A stretch of DNA of 64,000 nucleotides from Dehalogenimonas formicexedens (GTDB taxonomy: Bacteria; Chloroflexota; Dehalococcoidia; Dehalococcoidales; Dehalococcoidaceae). The stretch spans positions 1,702,210 through 1,766,209 of the forward strand of contig NZ_CP018258.1 of NCBI RefSeq assembly GCF_001953175.1. The letters are read 5' to 3'. Below are positions 46,878 through 54,958 of this stretch, piece after piece (position 1 is the first letter of the stretch; each line of letters starts with the position of its first letter). The translations under genes and the position numbers were made by a program. Under the pieces are notes generated by a model. It saw only the letters and a list, made by a program, of their open reading frames with translations. It searched no databases and was not told where the DNA came from.

Positions 46878-47789
46878 TTGAAAATCAAGCTCGGTAACGG
46901 ATTGATTCCAATCAACCTGCTCGTTCTCGGATTGGTTGCTGTTAGCTTGTTTGTCGCCGCTTCTCCGATCCAGATGGTTCTGGGGCTGCTGTTCATTCTG
47001 CTTTTCCCCGGCTATGTCACCACTGCAGCGTTATTCCCCCGAGACACCGGCATACCTCTTGAGCGTCTCATACTTAGCCTGGGTATCAGTTTCATGGTTG
47101 CGGCGTTAATTGGTATGGGGTTGAACTACACGGACTGGGGAATTACTCTTAAATCTGTGTTATTTGGCGTTGGCGCCTACGTCATTATCGTTTCTGTTGT
47201 CGCTTGGCTTAGGCTCCTCCAATTGCCCCCAGCGGAACGTTTATCCCTTAGCATAGACTTGTCTAGCGATTTTTGGAATGGTAACATCTTCAGCCGCCTA
47301 GTTTCCGCTCTGGTGATAATCTCTATCATCGCCGCAGTGTCAACGCTCTTTTATACTGTCGCCAATCCTAAAATAGGTGAGAGATTTACTGAGTTGTACA
47401 TCCTTGGCGTGGAAGGCAAAGCGATGAATTATCCGAGTGAAATCGTTCTTGTCGATGGTCGAGTTAGTGAAGTTCAATACGACGGTATTACTGAGAGTAA
47501 GAATGAACCGTTCGCTAGACTCAAGATTGGCATCATCAATCATCAAAGCGCCAACACTGAATATCAACTACAGTTAGTACTTGATGAGGCGCCTATCAGG
47601 TTCGATGTGGAGGGGCAAACGGTCGACGGGTACTTAACCATCAACTTAGGTGACGGTGAAAAATGGGAAAAGGACATATCGTTTTCACCTACGACTACAG
47701 GAGCTAATCTGAAACTTAATATCATTTTGGCCGTGGCCGGGAGGCCTTTGTTTGAAGACCCACCGCATATATTTCTTAACATCAAGTGA
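46878..47789 (+). CDS. DUF1616-domain membrane protein
   Basis: The 303-residue protein starts at TTG 46878 (CAGGA nearby). It has four transmembrane helices in the first 110 residues with the DUF1616 motif LLFPGYVTTAALFPR, a fifth at about 140-160, and an extracytoplasmic beta-rich domain resembling a CARDB/NPCBM-like fold. DUF1616 is found mostly in archaea and some Chloroflexota, often in surface-glycan loci. Function unknown. Confidence 0.8.
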   Translation: MKIKLGNGLIPINLLVLGLVAVSLFVAASPIQMVLGLLFILLFPGYVTTAALFPRDTGIPLERLILSLGISFMVAALIGMGLNYTDWGITLKSVLFGVGAYVIIVSVVAWLRLLQLPPAERLSLSIDLSSDFWNGNIFSRLVSALVIISIIAAVSTLFYTVANPKIGERFTELYILGVEGKAMNYPSEIVLVDGRVSEVQYDGITESKNEPFARLKIGIINHQSANTEYQLQLVLDEAPIRFDVEGQTVDGYLTINLGDGEKWEKDISFSPTTTGANLKLNIILAVAGRPLFEDPPHIFLNIK

Positions 47790-47839
47790 TACTGCATAAC
47801 AGCCCAGATTCCCTGAATGTACCGAACACGCGTCTTTTA

Positions 47840-49042
47840 CTATAAAATTCTCGCCCCAGGCGCAATGACGCCGGAAACAAGTGCACCTGGTCCAATAATG
47901 GCACCACTTCCAATAAAAGTCCCTAGATTGATGCTTGCGTTAATGCCAGTAGATACATTGTCGCCGATAATGGCACCCATCTTTCTCCGCCCGGTGTCCT
48001 TGCCGTTGACCCTGGCGTTTGACCGGTCAAACCGTAAATTAGCCACCTGTGTACCGGCGCCTAAATTGCAATTCTCCCCAATAATACTGTCACCCACGTA
48101 GGTCAGGTGGGGGATTTTGGTGTTAGCCATTATGATTGAGTTTTTGATTTCGACACTGGCTCCGATGTGGCAGTTGTTGCCAATGGCCGTCCCGGGGCGG
48201 AGATAGCAGTTTGGCCCAATATCACAGTTCTGGCCGATGATTACCGGCCCAACGATATATGACCCTGCCCGAACGATACTACCCGACCCGATTTCCACCG
48301 CACCTTTGAGCACCGCGCCGTCTTCGACTTTTCCCTCGATTCTCGATTCGATACCGGACAGGAACTCTTCATTAGCGGATAGTAAGTCCCAGGGATAACC
48401 TAGATCGCGCCAGGTATTCAACATTCGAAAACCTACCGGCACCCCCGCGTCGATCATCAATTGGATGGTGTCGGTGATCTCGAACTCACCCCGGGGCGAG
48501 CGTGGCGTCTTCGCTAAGGCGGCAACAACATCCTGGGTAAAATAATAAACTCCGGCATTAGCCAGATGAGTCGGTGGGTTCAAAGTCTTTTCATGGATGA
48601 GAATTACGCACTCACCTTCTAGTTCGACCACACCCATGCCGGTAACGTCCGCCAGTTCCACCAAACTGAGCGTCGTCACCTTCATCCGAGATAGCGGCGC
48701 GATATCCGCCGCCCGTAGCATGATATCGCCGTTCAACATTATAAACGAAGTATTCAGGAGGGGCAGTGCCTGTCGTAGGGCATCGGCGGTGCCTGCCGGT
48801 TGGCGCTGCAACACGTAACGAATGCGCGCGCCCCAAGCCGATCCATCGCCAAAATAACCCCGCACCTTTTCGTCATGGTAACCGACAATAAGAACGAAAT
48901 CGGTCAATCCAGCTTTACGGCATTCAATAAGCAGGTGCTCCACCATCGGTTTGCCGGCGACCGGTTGCATGACCTTGGGCCGCGCCGCGGTCAGCGGCCG
49001 CATCCGGGATCCTTCTCCGGCCGCGAGGATGACGCATGACAT
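47840..49042 (-). CDS. Second GlmU-like sugar-1-phosphate nucleotidylyltransferase/acetyltransferase
   Basis: From the ATG at 49042, preceded by AGGTGA at 6 bases, the protein has 400 residues; a GTG at 49051 is also open. It shows AAGEGSRMRPLTAARPK and a C-terminal left-handed beta-helix ending in VVSGVIAPGARIL-like repeats. It resembles the enzyme at 27.7 kb in length and architecture. One of the pair may make UDP-GlcNAc and the other a different activated sugar (dTDP-glucose, GDP- or UDP-hexose). It is monocistronic. Confidence 0.88.
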   Translation of the reverse strand: MSCVILAAGEGSRMRPLTAARPKVMQPVAGKPMVEHLLIECRKAGLTDFVLIVGYHDEKVRGYFGDGSAWGARIRYVLQRQPAGTADALRQALPLLNTSFIMLNGDIMLRAADIAPLSRMKVTTLSLVELADVTGMGVVELEGECVILIHEKTLNPPTHLANAGVYYFTQDVVAALAKTPRSPRGEFEITDTIQLMIDAGVPVGFRMLNTWRDLGYPWDLLSANEEFLSGIESRIEGKVEDGAVLKGAVEIGSGSIVRAGSYIVGPVIIGQNCDIGPNCYLRPGTAIGNNCHIGASVEIKNSIIMANTKIPHLTYVGDSIIGENCNLGAGTQVANLRFDRSNARVNGKDTGRRKMGAIIGDNVSTGINASINLGTFIGSGAIIGPGALVSGVIAPGARIL

Positions 49043-49162
49043 TGAACTCACCTAAACCACCCACCGCGGAGAAATCGAGCCATTCTGAACCTGTCCCCCC
49101 CATTCTCCCCCGCCATTGTAATGGAATCCATTCGAGAATGGCCAAATTTTATTGGTTGAGGT

Positions 49163-49192
49163 ATTTTACATCAAAGAACATTATGTAATCAA
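49163..49192 (-). promoter_or_regulatory. Candidate promoter for the second GlmU-like gene
   Basis: On the minus strand TTGATT (49192-49187) and TAAAAT (49168-49163) are separated by 18 bases. The leader would be about 115 bases. Between 49193 and 49452 I see no gene, repeat or RNA. Confidence 0.35.
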
Positions 49193-49452
49193 CCACGGAT
49201 AGAACGGACCACCTCCGGGTTAAGAGCTCCCCAAGGTCATCAGAAAGTATTGACTAGGATGCTACAATTAGTCGTCACCAGACGCCCCCGCCCACTCACA
49301 ACCAGCTTTCCAACTGCCATTGATCGAGATGATAGGTTTTCGATCCCACGATTAAGGTAAGAGCGGCTCTAAATATTCACAATGGTCATCACCGTCAGCC
49401 TCCAACGACACACTGAATAACTCCGTGATCTGCAACAATTATTCTTGCCGCT

Positions 49453-49672
49453 CTACTCCATTCTTTTTAAGGTTGTTTTCACTCTGCCGCTGCTCCGCGG
49501 CGCTGGTCCGGTAGCTGGGGACACTAACTCCAGGATTCCAGAGTGGTGGACGATGCGGTTAATGGGCGCAGCCGTGGCCTCTGGGTTTTGGAAAATACGA
49601 TCCCACTCGGAAAAGACCAGATTCGAACTGATGCCTAACGAGCGCCCGTTCAGATCGATCCGCCATCAAATG
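49453..49672 (-). mobile_element. istB: Frameshifted remnant of an IS21-family IstB ATPase gene
   Basis: Minus-strand translation gives a recognisable IstB C-terminal segment: ADRSER, then after a one-base frame change GRSLGISSNLVFSEWDRIF, followed by a TAAPINRIVHHSGILEL block matching the conserved TAAxxDRxxHHxxxLEF pattern, and a stop at 49453. About 70 of the usual 250 residues remain. No IstA or terminal repeats are visible. It lies just upstream of a broken surface-protein gene, so an IS21-type insertion or deletion probably caused that damage. Confidence 0.7.
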
Positions 49673-49745
49673 TGAAAATAACTTCAGATTCCTCGGTGCC
49701 CTGAGGAAGATATCCAACTATTTATTCCCGCTCGACGAGGCACCA

Positions 49746-50625
49746 ATGACTATCGCCGATATCACCAAAGCGACGGCAATAGTAACGCTGGGTGGCTTGA
49801 GCCATACCTATGAAGGCGCGGTAATGACAGACAAAACCACTCCGGCCAGCCTGATGGTGACTTTCACCTACAATAGGCTACGTGGAGGCGCCGTCCGCCG
49901 TCGGCAGCTGTACCGTAGTCGCCACTGTCGATGACGTGAACTACCAAGGCGGCGCCGCCGGCACGATGGTGATCTTCGCTCAGTTGCCGCCCAACTTCGG
50001 TGGCCGGGGGGTATGTACTTCGGTTCGCCGCTCCCTGGGATCAACCTGGCCGCCACTTCGCCCTGGATGGAAACGGCAAGGTGATTACCCCGGCCTTTTC
50101 AAGGCCGACGACGGCGAGTGTGTTTTGACCTTTGAGAGCGGCAGCGTCGTCAGGAATGCCGGCGCGGCGGTTTATGCCGTGTCGGCCATGACGTAGAAAC
50201 GCCGTACGCCGCCCCGCCGCAGGGCGCGATAATCTTCGCCTATCAGATGGACCCAGCGGCTTCACCTTTAACCCGGCCTCACCATGACCCTGTGCTACAC
50301 CGACGCCCAGATTCCAGCAGGTATGCTTGAGAGTTCTCTCTACATCGCCGTCTAGGACGGCTCTAACTGGGTCAAGCTCCGGAGTTCCGTCGATTCGGTG
50401 AACAACAAGGTGACGGCCCAGGTGGAACATTTCAGCACCTTCTGCGTCTTGGCCCATGTGCCGACGACGGCATCTCCGGCGACATCCACGGCCAGGCTGC
50501 GGACCACCACGACATGGTCGGATGAACCCTCCGACAACAATCTCATCGTCCCGATTAGCCTGGTTGCTGTAGCCGCCCTTCCGCTGGGTATCGTTCTCTA
50601 CCAGAGAAACAGAAAAACCAGGTAA
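49746..50625 (+). pseudogene. Decayed surface-protein gene (MBG/YDG-type domain plus shared C-terminal module)
   Basis: Pieces in different frames follow the order of the intact surface proteins at 13.9-18.4 kb: an MBG-type repeat (ITKATAIVTLGGLSHTYEG, continuing in another frame as APSAVGSCTVVATVDDVNY), a degraded form of the FGSQLVGIGLSGTSPFMDG segment (YFGSPLPGINLAATSPWM), then TLCYTDAQIPAG, LYIAV with an in-frame TAG, DGSNWVKL and VEHFSTFCVLAHV, and finally a transmembrane helix (VAVAALPLGIVLYQRNRKTR). At least three frameshifts and one stop are present, so it is not functional. The start of the gene is missing next to the IstB remnant. Confidence 0.8.
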
Positions 50626-50649
50626 GTCTCGATTCGCGGTAAACCAAAG

Positions 50650-50681
50650 GGGCGGGCTCATCAGAGATCCCGCCCTTTTTT
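50650..50681 (+). terminator. Rho-independent terminator of the decayed surface-protein gene
   Basis: GGGCGGG (50650-50656) pairs with CCCGCCC (50669-50675) and is followed by TTTTTT (50676-50681). It lies 25 bases after the pseudogene's stop and appears intact. Confidence 0.85.
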
Positions 50682-50859
50682 GGCTGGCTAATTGGGGATT
50701 TGCCTTTGTTGCAAGAGCCAACAACCCCATCACCCAACAACATCTGCTTATGTGACCAACTAGTGTGTTAGAATGTTTGACTCGGTCTGAAACTCGAACG
50801 ATTTCTGGATGAAGATATTGTTCAGGGGCGTGGCTAAAACTGGCCAGGCTATTGACACG

Positions 50860-51342
50860 TTAGAGTAGTAAGGCGGCGACTTCTTCGTCAGCCCACTTGA
50901 AGAACGACGCGACAATTGGGGCTAGCTGTAAAACCACCATCGCCACGTCCCAGCATTTATTCTCATCCGGGGCCCAACCATCCGAAGAAGTCTGGATGTT
51001 AAACGCGGTGAGTAATTCAGGGAGAGTGGATGACCGATAGAACATCGCAAACGGGTTCTGCCAATATTCTCTGAGGTAATCGCTGTCTGGCTCGAGGGCC
51101 GTAAGCTTTTCTTTGTAAAACCACTGCCAAAGATCACGGAATCGCTCTTCGTGACTAGTGAGCCATTCACGGAGCAGTTCGTACGTGGCGGCGTCACTAG
51201 CTGAAAAAGGTATCTGGTTTTCGGAGGGGCTTCTGTCAGTACGCAGAACGTCGAACAATAGGTCCCCGAGCTGGAACCACCGGTCTGCCCATTCGCCAAC
51301 GAAATCACCACAACTGAGTTTGGCTTCGTTAGAATTATCCAT
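50860..51342 (-). CDS. Hypothetical protein, last gene of the phosphatase unit
   Basis: From the ATG at 51342 the protein has 160 residues, rich in W, D and E, soluble and mainly helical (DFVGEWADRWFQLGDLLFD at the start). I chose this start because it follows the previous stop by one base and has GGAGGG upstream; 51363 would overlap. No family is recognised. It is the third gene of a unit headed by a low-molecular-weight phosphatase. Confidence 0.6.
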   Translation of the reverse strand: MDNSNEAKLSCGDFVGEWADRWFQLGDLLFDVLRTDRSPSENQIPFSASDAATYELLREWLTSHEERFRDLWQWFYKEKLTALEPDSDYLREYWQNPFAMFYRSSTLPELLTAFNIQTSSDGWAPDENKCWDVAMVVLQLAPIVASFFKWADEEVAALLL

Positions 51343-51343
51343 A

Positions 51344-51634
51344 TCAGATCGATCCCTCCGCATGCTGTTTCAAAGAGCGGTCGATCATTGACAAGAGCGC
51401 CAAAAAGCTAAAGTGTAACTCTCGGGAGAGTCTTTGGTGAAACTCCGGGAACTCTGATTCCAGATCGGGAGCCGCTGCTTGAAAGACATTATCTTCAAAC
51501 GCCAGGATAGTGTTGGCTAGCACTTCGTTCGATTGGTTAAGCCGCGCGAATTCAAAGTCGAGGGTGGCACGGTCGAGTTCAAGCATAGTGAGGACGGAGT
51601 CTACCAATTCAACTTTAGGAATATACTCAAACAC
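51344..51634 (-). CDS. Hypothetical helical protein, translationally coupled to the phosphatase gene
   Basis: From GTG 51634 the protein has 96 residues, acidic and helical, with no recognised domain. The start lies in the overlap GTGTTTGA with the phosphatase stop and has GAGGTG five bases upstream, so coupled translation is likely. A start at 51673 is possible but would give a 47-base overlap. Confidence 0.55.
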   Translation of the reverse strand: MFEYIPKVELVDSVLTMLELDRATLDFEFARLNQSNEVLANTILAFEDNVFQAAAPDLESEFPEFHQRLSRELHFSFLALLSMIDRSLKQHAEGSI

Positions 51635-52124
51635 TGGCCACCTCTGTGGTAAACCGCCCATTTTCGATGTCATTCAACCGACTGGCAACCAGTTTAGTCA
51701 TGTCATCCAGTTGCTTGGCGCACCGCTGGTAATCTGCATCGGTGCCGCCAACCGGATCCGGCACCTGGTCGCCGGATCCGACAAATTCGCCGATGGTGAA
51801 TACCTTATAGGCTTCCTCCGGGGCAAAGCGTCTTACAGAATGAGACCTGCCGATATCTGTTGTAAGCACCAGGTCAGCCCATTTCAGCAATGGGTGATTC
51901 AAGGCTTGAGACTTGTGATTTCTCAGACTAAGCGGTCGGCCAGAATTGTCCTGGTATCGAGCGATCGCCTTGACCGATCCAGGGCTGGCTGGACAGCCGT
52001 CCTCGGCACCGGTGCCGCAAGACTGTACTTCATCCTGCCGCCTACCCATGTTGGCTTTGTACAGCACCTCGGCCATTGGGCTGCGGCACATATTGGCATA
52101 GCAGACAAAAAGGATTTTATTCAA
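51627..52124 (-). CDS. Low-molecular-weight protein tyrosine phosphatase-family protein
   Basis: The protein of about 165 residues has the C-x5-R phosphate loop as VCYANMCRSPMAE near the N-terminus and the general-acid loop VPDPVGG near residue 120. The canonical Gly of CxGN is Ala here. I prefer TTG 52124 because GGAGG lies ten bases upstream; a GTG at 52133 would touch the Shine-Dalgarno site. It may be a Wzb-type tyrosine phosphatase of the glycan region, or arsenate-reductase-like; no tyrosine kinase gene is in the window. Confidence 0.8.
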   Translation of the reverse strand: MNKILFVCYANMCRSPMAEVLYKANMGRRQDEVQSCGTGAEDGCPASPGSVKAIARYQDNSGRPLSLRNHKSQALNHPLLKWADLVLTTDIGRSHSVRRFAPEEAYKVFTIGEFVGSGDQVPDPVGGTDADYQRCAKQLDDMTKLVASRLNDIENGRFTTEVASV

Positions 52125-52231
52125 AGACTTCACCCCTCCCAGATAAGAATCGGACCTAAGCTATTTCACGCACAAAGTCGCTAATCCGTCAAATTTTCAG
52201 GGTAAAATAGCGACGTTCCAAAGAGCCCTCC

Positions 52232-52966
52232 CTACTTGGCGCCTTGCCACTGGTAAGGCAGGGTTTCGCCCCGGTTCATTTTGGCGATCTCTGCCTCAAG
52301 ACGCAGCCCACTAGCACCGGGAATCATGCGGCCGTCGGGGTAAACCGTCCAGTCAGCTTCCTGCCAGGGAACGCATACGTACCTGTATTGCCACCCAATA
52401 TTCACCCTGCCTTGCTGGGAGTTGCCGGAAATGTCGTACCAGTTGACGCCTTTCCAATAGGTAGCGACGTAGTTCATGGCTGCTGGGGAGGTGGCCAGCG
52501 AAACGAGCCGGGCGTACACGAACTGCGTCCCCTTAAAAGAATAAAACACCTGCCAGTCAGTCGCGATGTTAGACGGCAGCGAATCACCGCTCTCACCCCT
52601 GGCGTAAACTCGATAGAAATAAGTGGTGACCGGATGATCGAGGGCGGCGGCTACCAAGTTAAATGCCGGTTCGGTCAGGTCTGTAAAATTGAAGGTTAGA
52701 TTGGTGACAACTACGTCCTTAGTGAAATTGAGATCGGTGGAACGTTCCAACCGGAAGCCAATCTCATTGACCGAGTTATCAGCCCAACGAATATTGATCT
52801 TGTTTGGGTCGATGATCTTCACCACCAGATCGGATGGCGCAGCCGGGATTGGTTCCGGCGGAGAGGTCGTTACGGCGGGTGGGGTGACCTGGGCCCCGCA
52901 AGATACCGCTGTAAGAATGAGAACCATTGAAAGCACCGGATAAAGCCACCGTTTGATATGAGCCAT
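52232..52966 (-). CDS. Lipoprotein with fibronectin type III domain
   Basis: From the ATG at 52966, with the strong site GAGGAGGAAAT, the protein has 244 residues. The lipoprotein signal ends in the lipobox TAVSC. A Pro/Thr-rich linker and an FN3 domain (about 45-140: INIRWADNSVNEIGFRLERS) follow, then about 100 residues with an aromatic-rich motif (YWKGVNWYDISGN) resembling a KTSC-like domain. It is surface-exposed; the substrate or partner is unknown. Confidence 0.78.
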   Translation of the reverse strand: MAHIKRWLYPVLSMVLILTAVSCGAQVTPPAVTTSPPEPIPAAPSDLVVKIIDPNKINIRWADNSVNEIGFRLERSTDLNFTKDVVVTNLTFNFTDLTEPAFNLVAAALDHPVTTYFYRVYARGESGDSLPSNIATDWQVFYSFKGTQFVYARLVSLATSPAAMNYVATYWKGVNWYDISGNSQQGRVNIGWQYRYVCVPWQEADWTVYPDGRMIPGASGLRLEAEIAKMNRGETLPYQWQGAK

Positions 52967-53030
52967 ATTTCCTCCTCGTGTTTTTATTAAATAGGAGGGG
53001 GGTTGTTCCCTCTCCCTGACCACTCATGAA

Positions 53031-53510
53031 TCACTTCACCTTACGGATACGGCGCTTGAATAGTGGGAGGCCAGCGCTCCGGCGGAGTTCGTCGGTTTCT
53101 TGAGCAGAGGTCTTGAAGCCGACCCCGGCAACCCTTTTGACGTACACCATGTGCTTTGTGTACCGGTCCACTTCATAGTGAAAGGAATATTCTTCGCCGT
53201 TCGGGGCAACACAACTGGTCAAAGCATCAATAGCGGTGCGCCTGCCGGTGTAGCGTATCTCCGGGTCATGGTTCCAGCAGAACTCTTCTATCGATTTGCC
53301 CAGGACGACACCAAGCATATCGACCGGAGGCGGATGCTGGCGGGATGAGCTGGATGGAATAAATGTCCTTCCTTCCAGTTGAGCCGTGCGGGTGATCCGC
53401 CCATCGAGGACGGCGCTCATGTTTCTAAGTGTCACCCTATCCTGTGTTGAGGTATTGTGGTGGAGGTATTCAACCATTTTAGCTAACTGCAAATTATGCT
53501 CGGTGTCCAT
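53031..53510 (-). CDS. Unknown protein, paralogue of the gene at 53607
   Basis: The 159-residue basic protein has a C-terminal half (from HPPPVDMLGVVLGKS) that aligns with its neighbour, ending in the shared pattern VKRVAGVGF-K/R-T ... DELRRSAGLPLFKRR. The central part has SIEEFCWNH opposite PSEFARKH in the paralogue. There is no signal peptide or membrane helix. The basic end and internal helical segment suggest nucleic-acid binding, but no family is recognised. It lies downstream of its paralogue on the same strand, 96 bases apart. Confidence 0.6.
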   Translation of the reverse strand: MDTEHNLQLAKMVEYLHHNTSTQDRVTLRNMSAVLDGRITRTAQLEGRTFIPSSSSRQHPPPVDMLGVVLGKSIEEFCWNHDPEIRYTGRRTAIDALTSCVAPNGEEYSFHYEVDRYTKHMVYVKRVAGVGFKTSAQETDELRRSAGLPLFKRRIRKVK

Positions 53511-53606
53511 TTGAAAACTCCTTATCTCATATTCGATAACCCTGCTACTCTGCTGACTAAAGGGGAGACGCGATTCGAACTGCTCTGATACACCTCCTTT
53601 GCGTGC

Positions 53607-54203
53607 TTACTCAAACACCCTTTGAATCTTATGCTTCGGTCGCTTTATCGGCGGCAATCCTTCTTGCCTGCGCCACTCATCGACCTCATCGGAATAAGTG
53701 CGGTAGCCGCGACCGGCGGTCTTTCTGACGATGATGCCGTCTTTGTCGTACTTGATAACCTTGAAATGGTAGGGGAGATCATCCCCGGACAGGTCCCTTG
53801 CCGCGGTTAAGGAATCGATCCCGTTCAGCATGCCGCTGTACTTTAAGCCATGCTTTCGTGCGAACTCAGATGGGTTATTGGCCAGGATTTTGCCTTGCTC
53901 ATCCTTGACCGGCGGGTGAATACTCCGGCTGCGAAGGGAATAACCAGATTTCCTGCGCGGGGCCGGGGTGTCGCTGGTAAGGGATGTTTCGAGCACCTCC
54001 AGAACCGCACGATAGAGTTCCTTTTCGGCGCCTGTCATCAAAGGCAGTAACCCTTTCAGCTCTTCACCCGGAGGTAGAACCGGCGTACAATTGGCAGTTC
54101 CGTTCACCACGGCTCTGGCTGTCAGCCGAACGAACAATGTTTCACCGGCTGAAAGTTTGGTAAACCGTCTATTCAATTCTTGCAAGCGGGCGTCTAGGTT
54201 CAT
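53607..54203 (-). CDS. Unknown protein under XRE-type operator, paralogue of the gene at 53031
   Basis: From the ATG at 54203 the protein has 198 residues. I reject the longer start at 54287 because it lies inside the promoter. The N-terminal helical part (LNRRFTKLSAGETLF ... TGAEKELYRAVLEVLE) is unique; the C-terminal half has HPPVKDEQGKI, PSEFARKHGLKYSGML, DGIIVRKTAGRGYRT and DEWRRQEGLPPIKR, matching the paralogue. It contains a segment like a homeodomain-style or plant-AP2-like DNA-binding helix (SEFARKHGLKYSGMLNGI), seen in some phage HNH-associated proteins, which is tentative. Confidence 0.6.
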   Translation of the reverse strand: MNLDARLQELNRRFTKLSAGETLFVRLTARAVVNGTANCTPVLPPGEELKGLLPLMTGAEKELYRAVLEVLETSLTSDTPAPRRKSGYSLRSRSIHPPVKDEQGKILANNPSEFARKHGLKYSGMLNGIDSLTAARDLSGDDLPYHFKVIKYDKDGIIVRKTAGRGYRTYSDEVDEWRRQEGLPPIKRPKHKIQRVFE

Positions 54204-54267
54204 CTGGTGGCACTTCTTTTCGAGGTTCTCGTGGTTCTCTAGTATAGGCAATATGTTACCAGCGCAT

Positions 54268-54297
54268 ATCTTATGTGTACCACACATAATTTGTCAA
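54268..54297 (-). promoter_or_regulatory. Promoter with embedded operator palindrome
   Basis: On the minus strand a perfect TTGACA (54297-54292) and TAAGAT (54273-54268) are 18 bases apart. An exact 8-3-8 inverted repeat, TTATGTGT-ACC-ACACATAA (54271-54289), fills the spacer and touches the -10. A dimeric repressor here would block the promoter; the divergent XRE gene 33 bases away is the natural candidate. Confidence 0.7.
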
Positions 54298-54321
54298 GCT
54301 CTTTACCCTAAGATAATTCCC

Positions 54322-54561
54322 GTGGAAAATAGAAACTTGATTGGTGCCAGGATTCGGCAAGCCCGGCTGTCAGCCCGACCTCCCGTAACCCAAGAGGATT
54401 TAGTTGCCCGTTTACAAACTCAAGGTCTCAACATAGATCAGGCAATGATCTCCAGAATCGAGTGTGGTCAACGGCCAGTTTCGGATTTTGAAGTAGTGGC
54501 GTTTTCAAAGGCATTAAAGGTAAAGACCTCGTGGCTCCTCGAAGGAGACAACGGCGGGTAG
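54322..54561 (+). CDS. XRE-family transcriptional regulator
   Basis: From GTG 54322 the protein has 79 residues and is essentially one HTH_XRE domain: IGARIRQARLSARPPVTQED, then the recognition helix region IDQAMISRIECGQRPVSDFE, ending SWLLEGDNGG. A TAAGAT at 54309-54314 lies eight bases before the GTG, which would give a leaderless message. It is divergent from the paralogue unit and probably binds the palindrome between them. The longer open frame from 54091 runs through the other gene and is rejected. Confidence 0.82.
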   Translation: MENRNLIGARIRQARLSARPPVTQEDLVARLQTQGLNIDQAMISRIECGQRPVSDFEVVAFSKALKVKTSWLLEGDNGG

Positions 54562-54625
54562 ACATGGGATTTATTATTCCGATTATTGAGTAGTTGAATG
54601 TAGCCCAAGTGAGGTTAGGATAAGA

Positions 54626-54664
54626 CGAAGGTAGCGATAAAGGTTCTACCTTTTGATACCTTCG
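54626..54664. other. Strong imperfect hairpin next to a tRNA-like T-arm remnant
   Basis: CGAAGGTA (54626-54633) pairs with TACCTTCG (54657-54664), and inside it AAAGGT (54639-54644) with ACCTTT (54648-54653), loop TCT. Just beyond, the minus strand reads GGTTCGAATCC (about 54678-54688), as in a tRNA T-loop, but the flanking stem pairs poorly, so this may be a degraded tRNA. The 225-base interval 54562-54786 holds no gene I can support; it also has a small CTTCTC/GAGAAG hairpin near 54755. Confidence 0.45.
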
Positions 54665-54786
54665 CTCCAGCTGAGGGGATTCGAACCAACGAAATCCTGG
54701 GGTGTCTATACACCAGCGGTGAGGAGCTGTTGTAAGGCGGGAATAAGCGACTTCTTCTCGAAGAGAAGTTCGGAATGCATTCTAAT

Positions 54787-54860
54787 TGGCTGGGGATCCA
54801 GGATTCGAACCTGGCCAAGCAGATCCAGAGTCTGCTGTCCTACCGCTAGACGAATCCCCA
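54787..54860 (-). tRNA. tRNA-Gln (anticodon CTG)
   Basis: The minus strand folds as a standard tRNA: acceptor TGGGGAT / ATCCCCA, D-arm with TCTAGCGGTAGGACA, anticodon stem GCAGA / TCTGC with loop CTCTGGA (anticodon CTG, reading CAG), and T-arm CCAGG-TTCGAAT-CCTGG. The discriminator is G and the 3' CCA is encoded (54789-54787). The first pair is U-A, usual for tRNA-Gln. A TATAAT at 54889-54884 on the same strand is a likely -10. Confidence 0.95.
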
Positions 54861-54893
54861 GCGGCTTCAAAGAAGCAAAGGCAATTATATCTG

Positions 54894-54931
54894 AAAAAAG
54901 CGTAATGCCGCAACCGCAGAGCGGTCACGGC
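54894..54931 (-). terminator. Probable terminator between the small membrane ORF and tRNA-Gln
   Basis: GCCG-CA-ACCGC (54907-54917) pairs with GCGGT-CA-CGGC (54921-54931), loop AGA. On the minus strand it is followed by ATTACGC and a six-T run (54899-54894). Confidence 0.5.
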
Positions 54932-54958
54932 ACGCTTAGATCCGACCAGGAAGGGAAA

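Noticed and set aside
54287-54300. Longer start for the protein at 53607
   Set aside because: The ATG at 54287 lies between the -35 and -10 boxes of the gene's own promoter.
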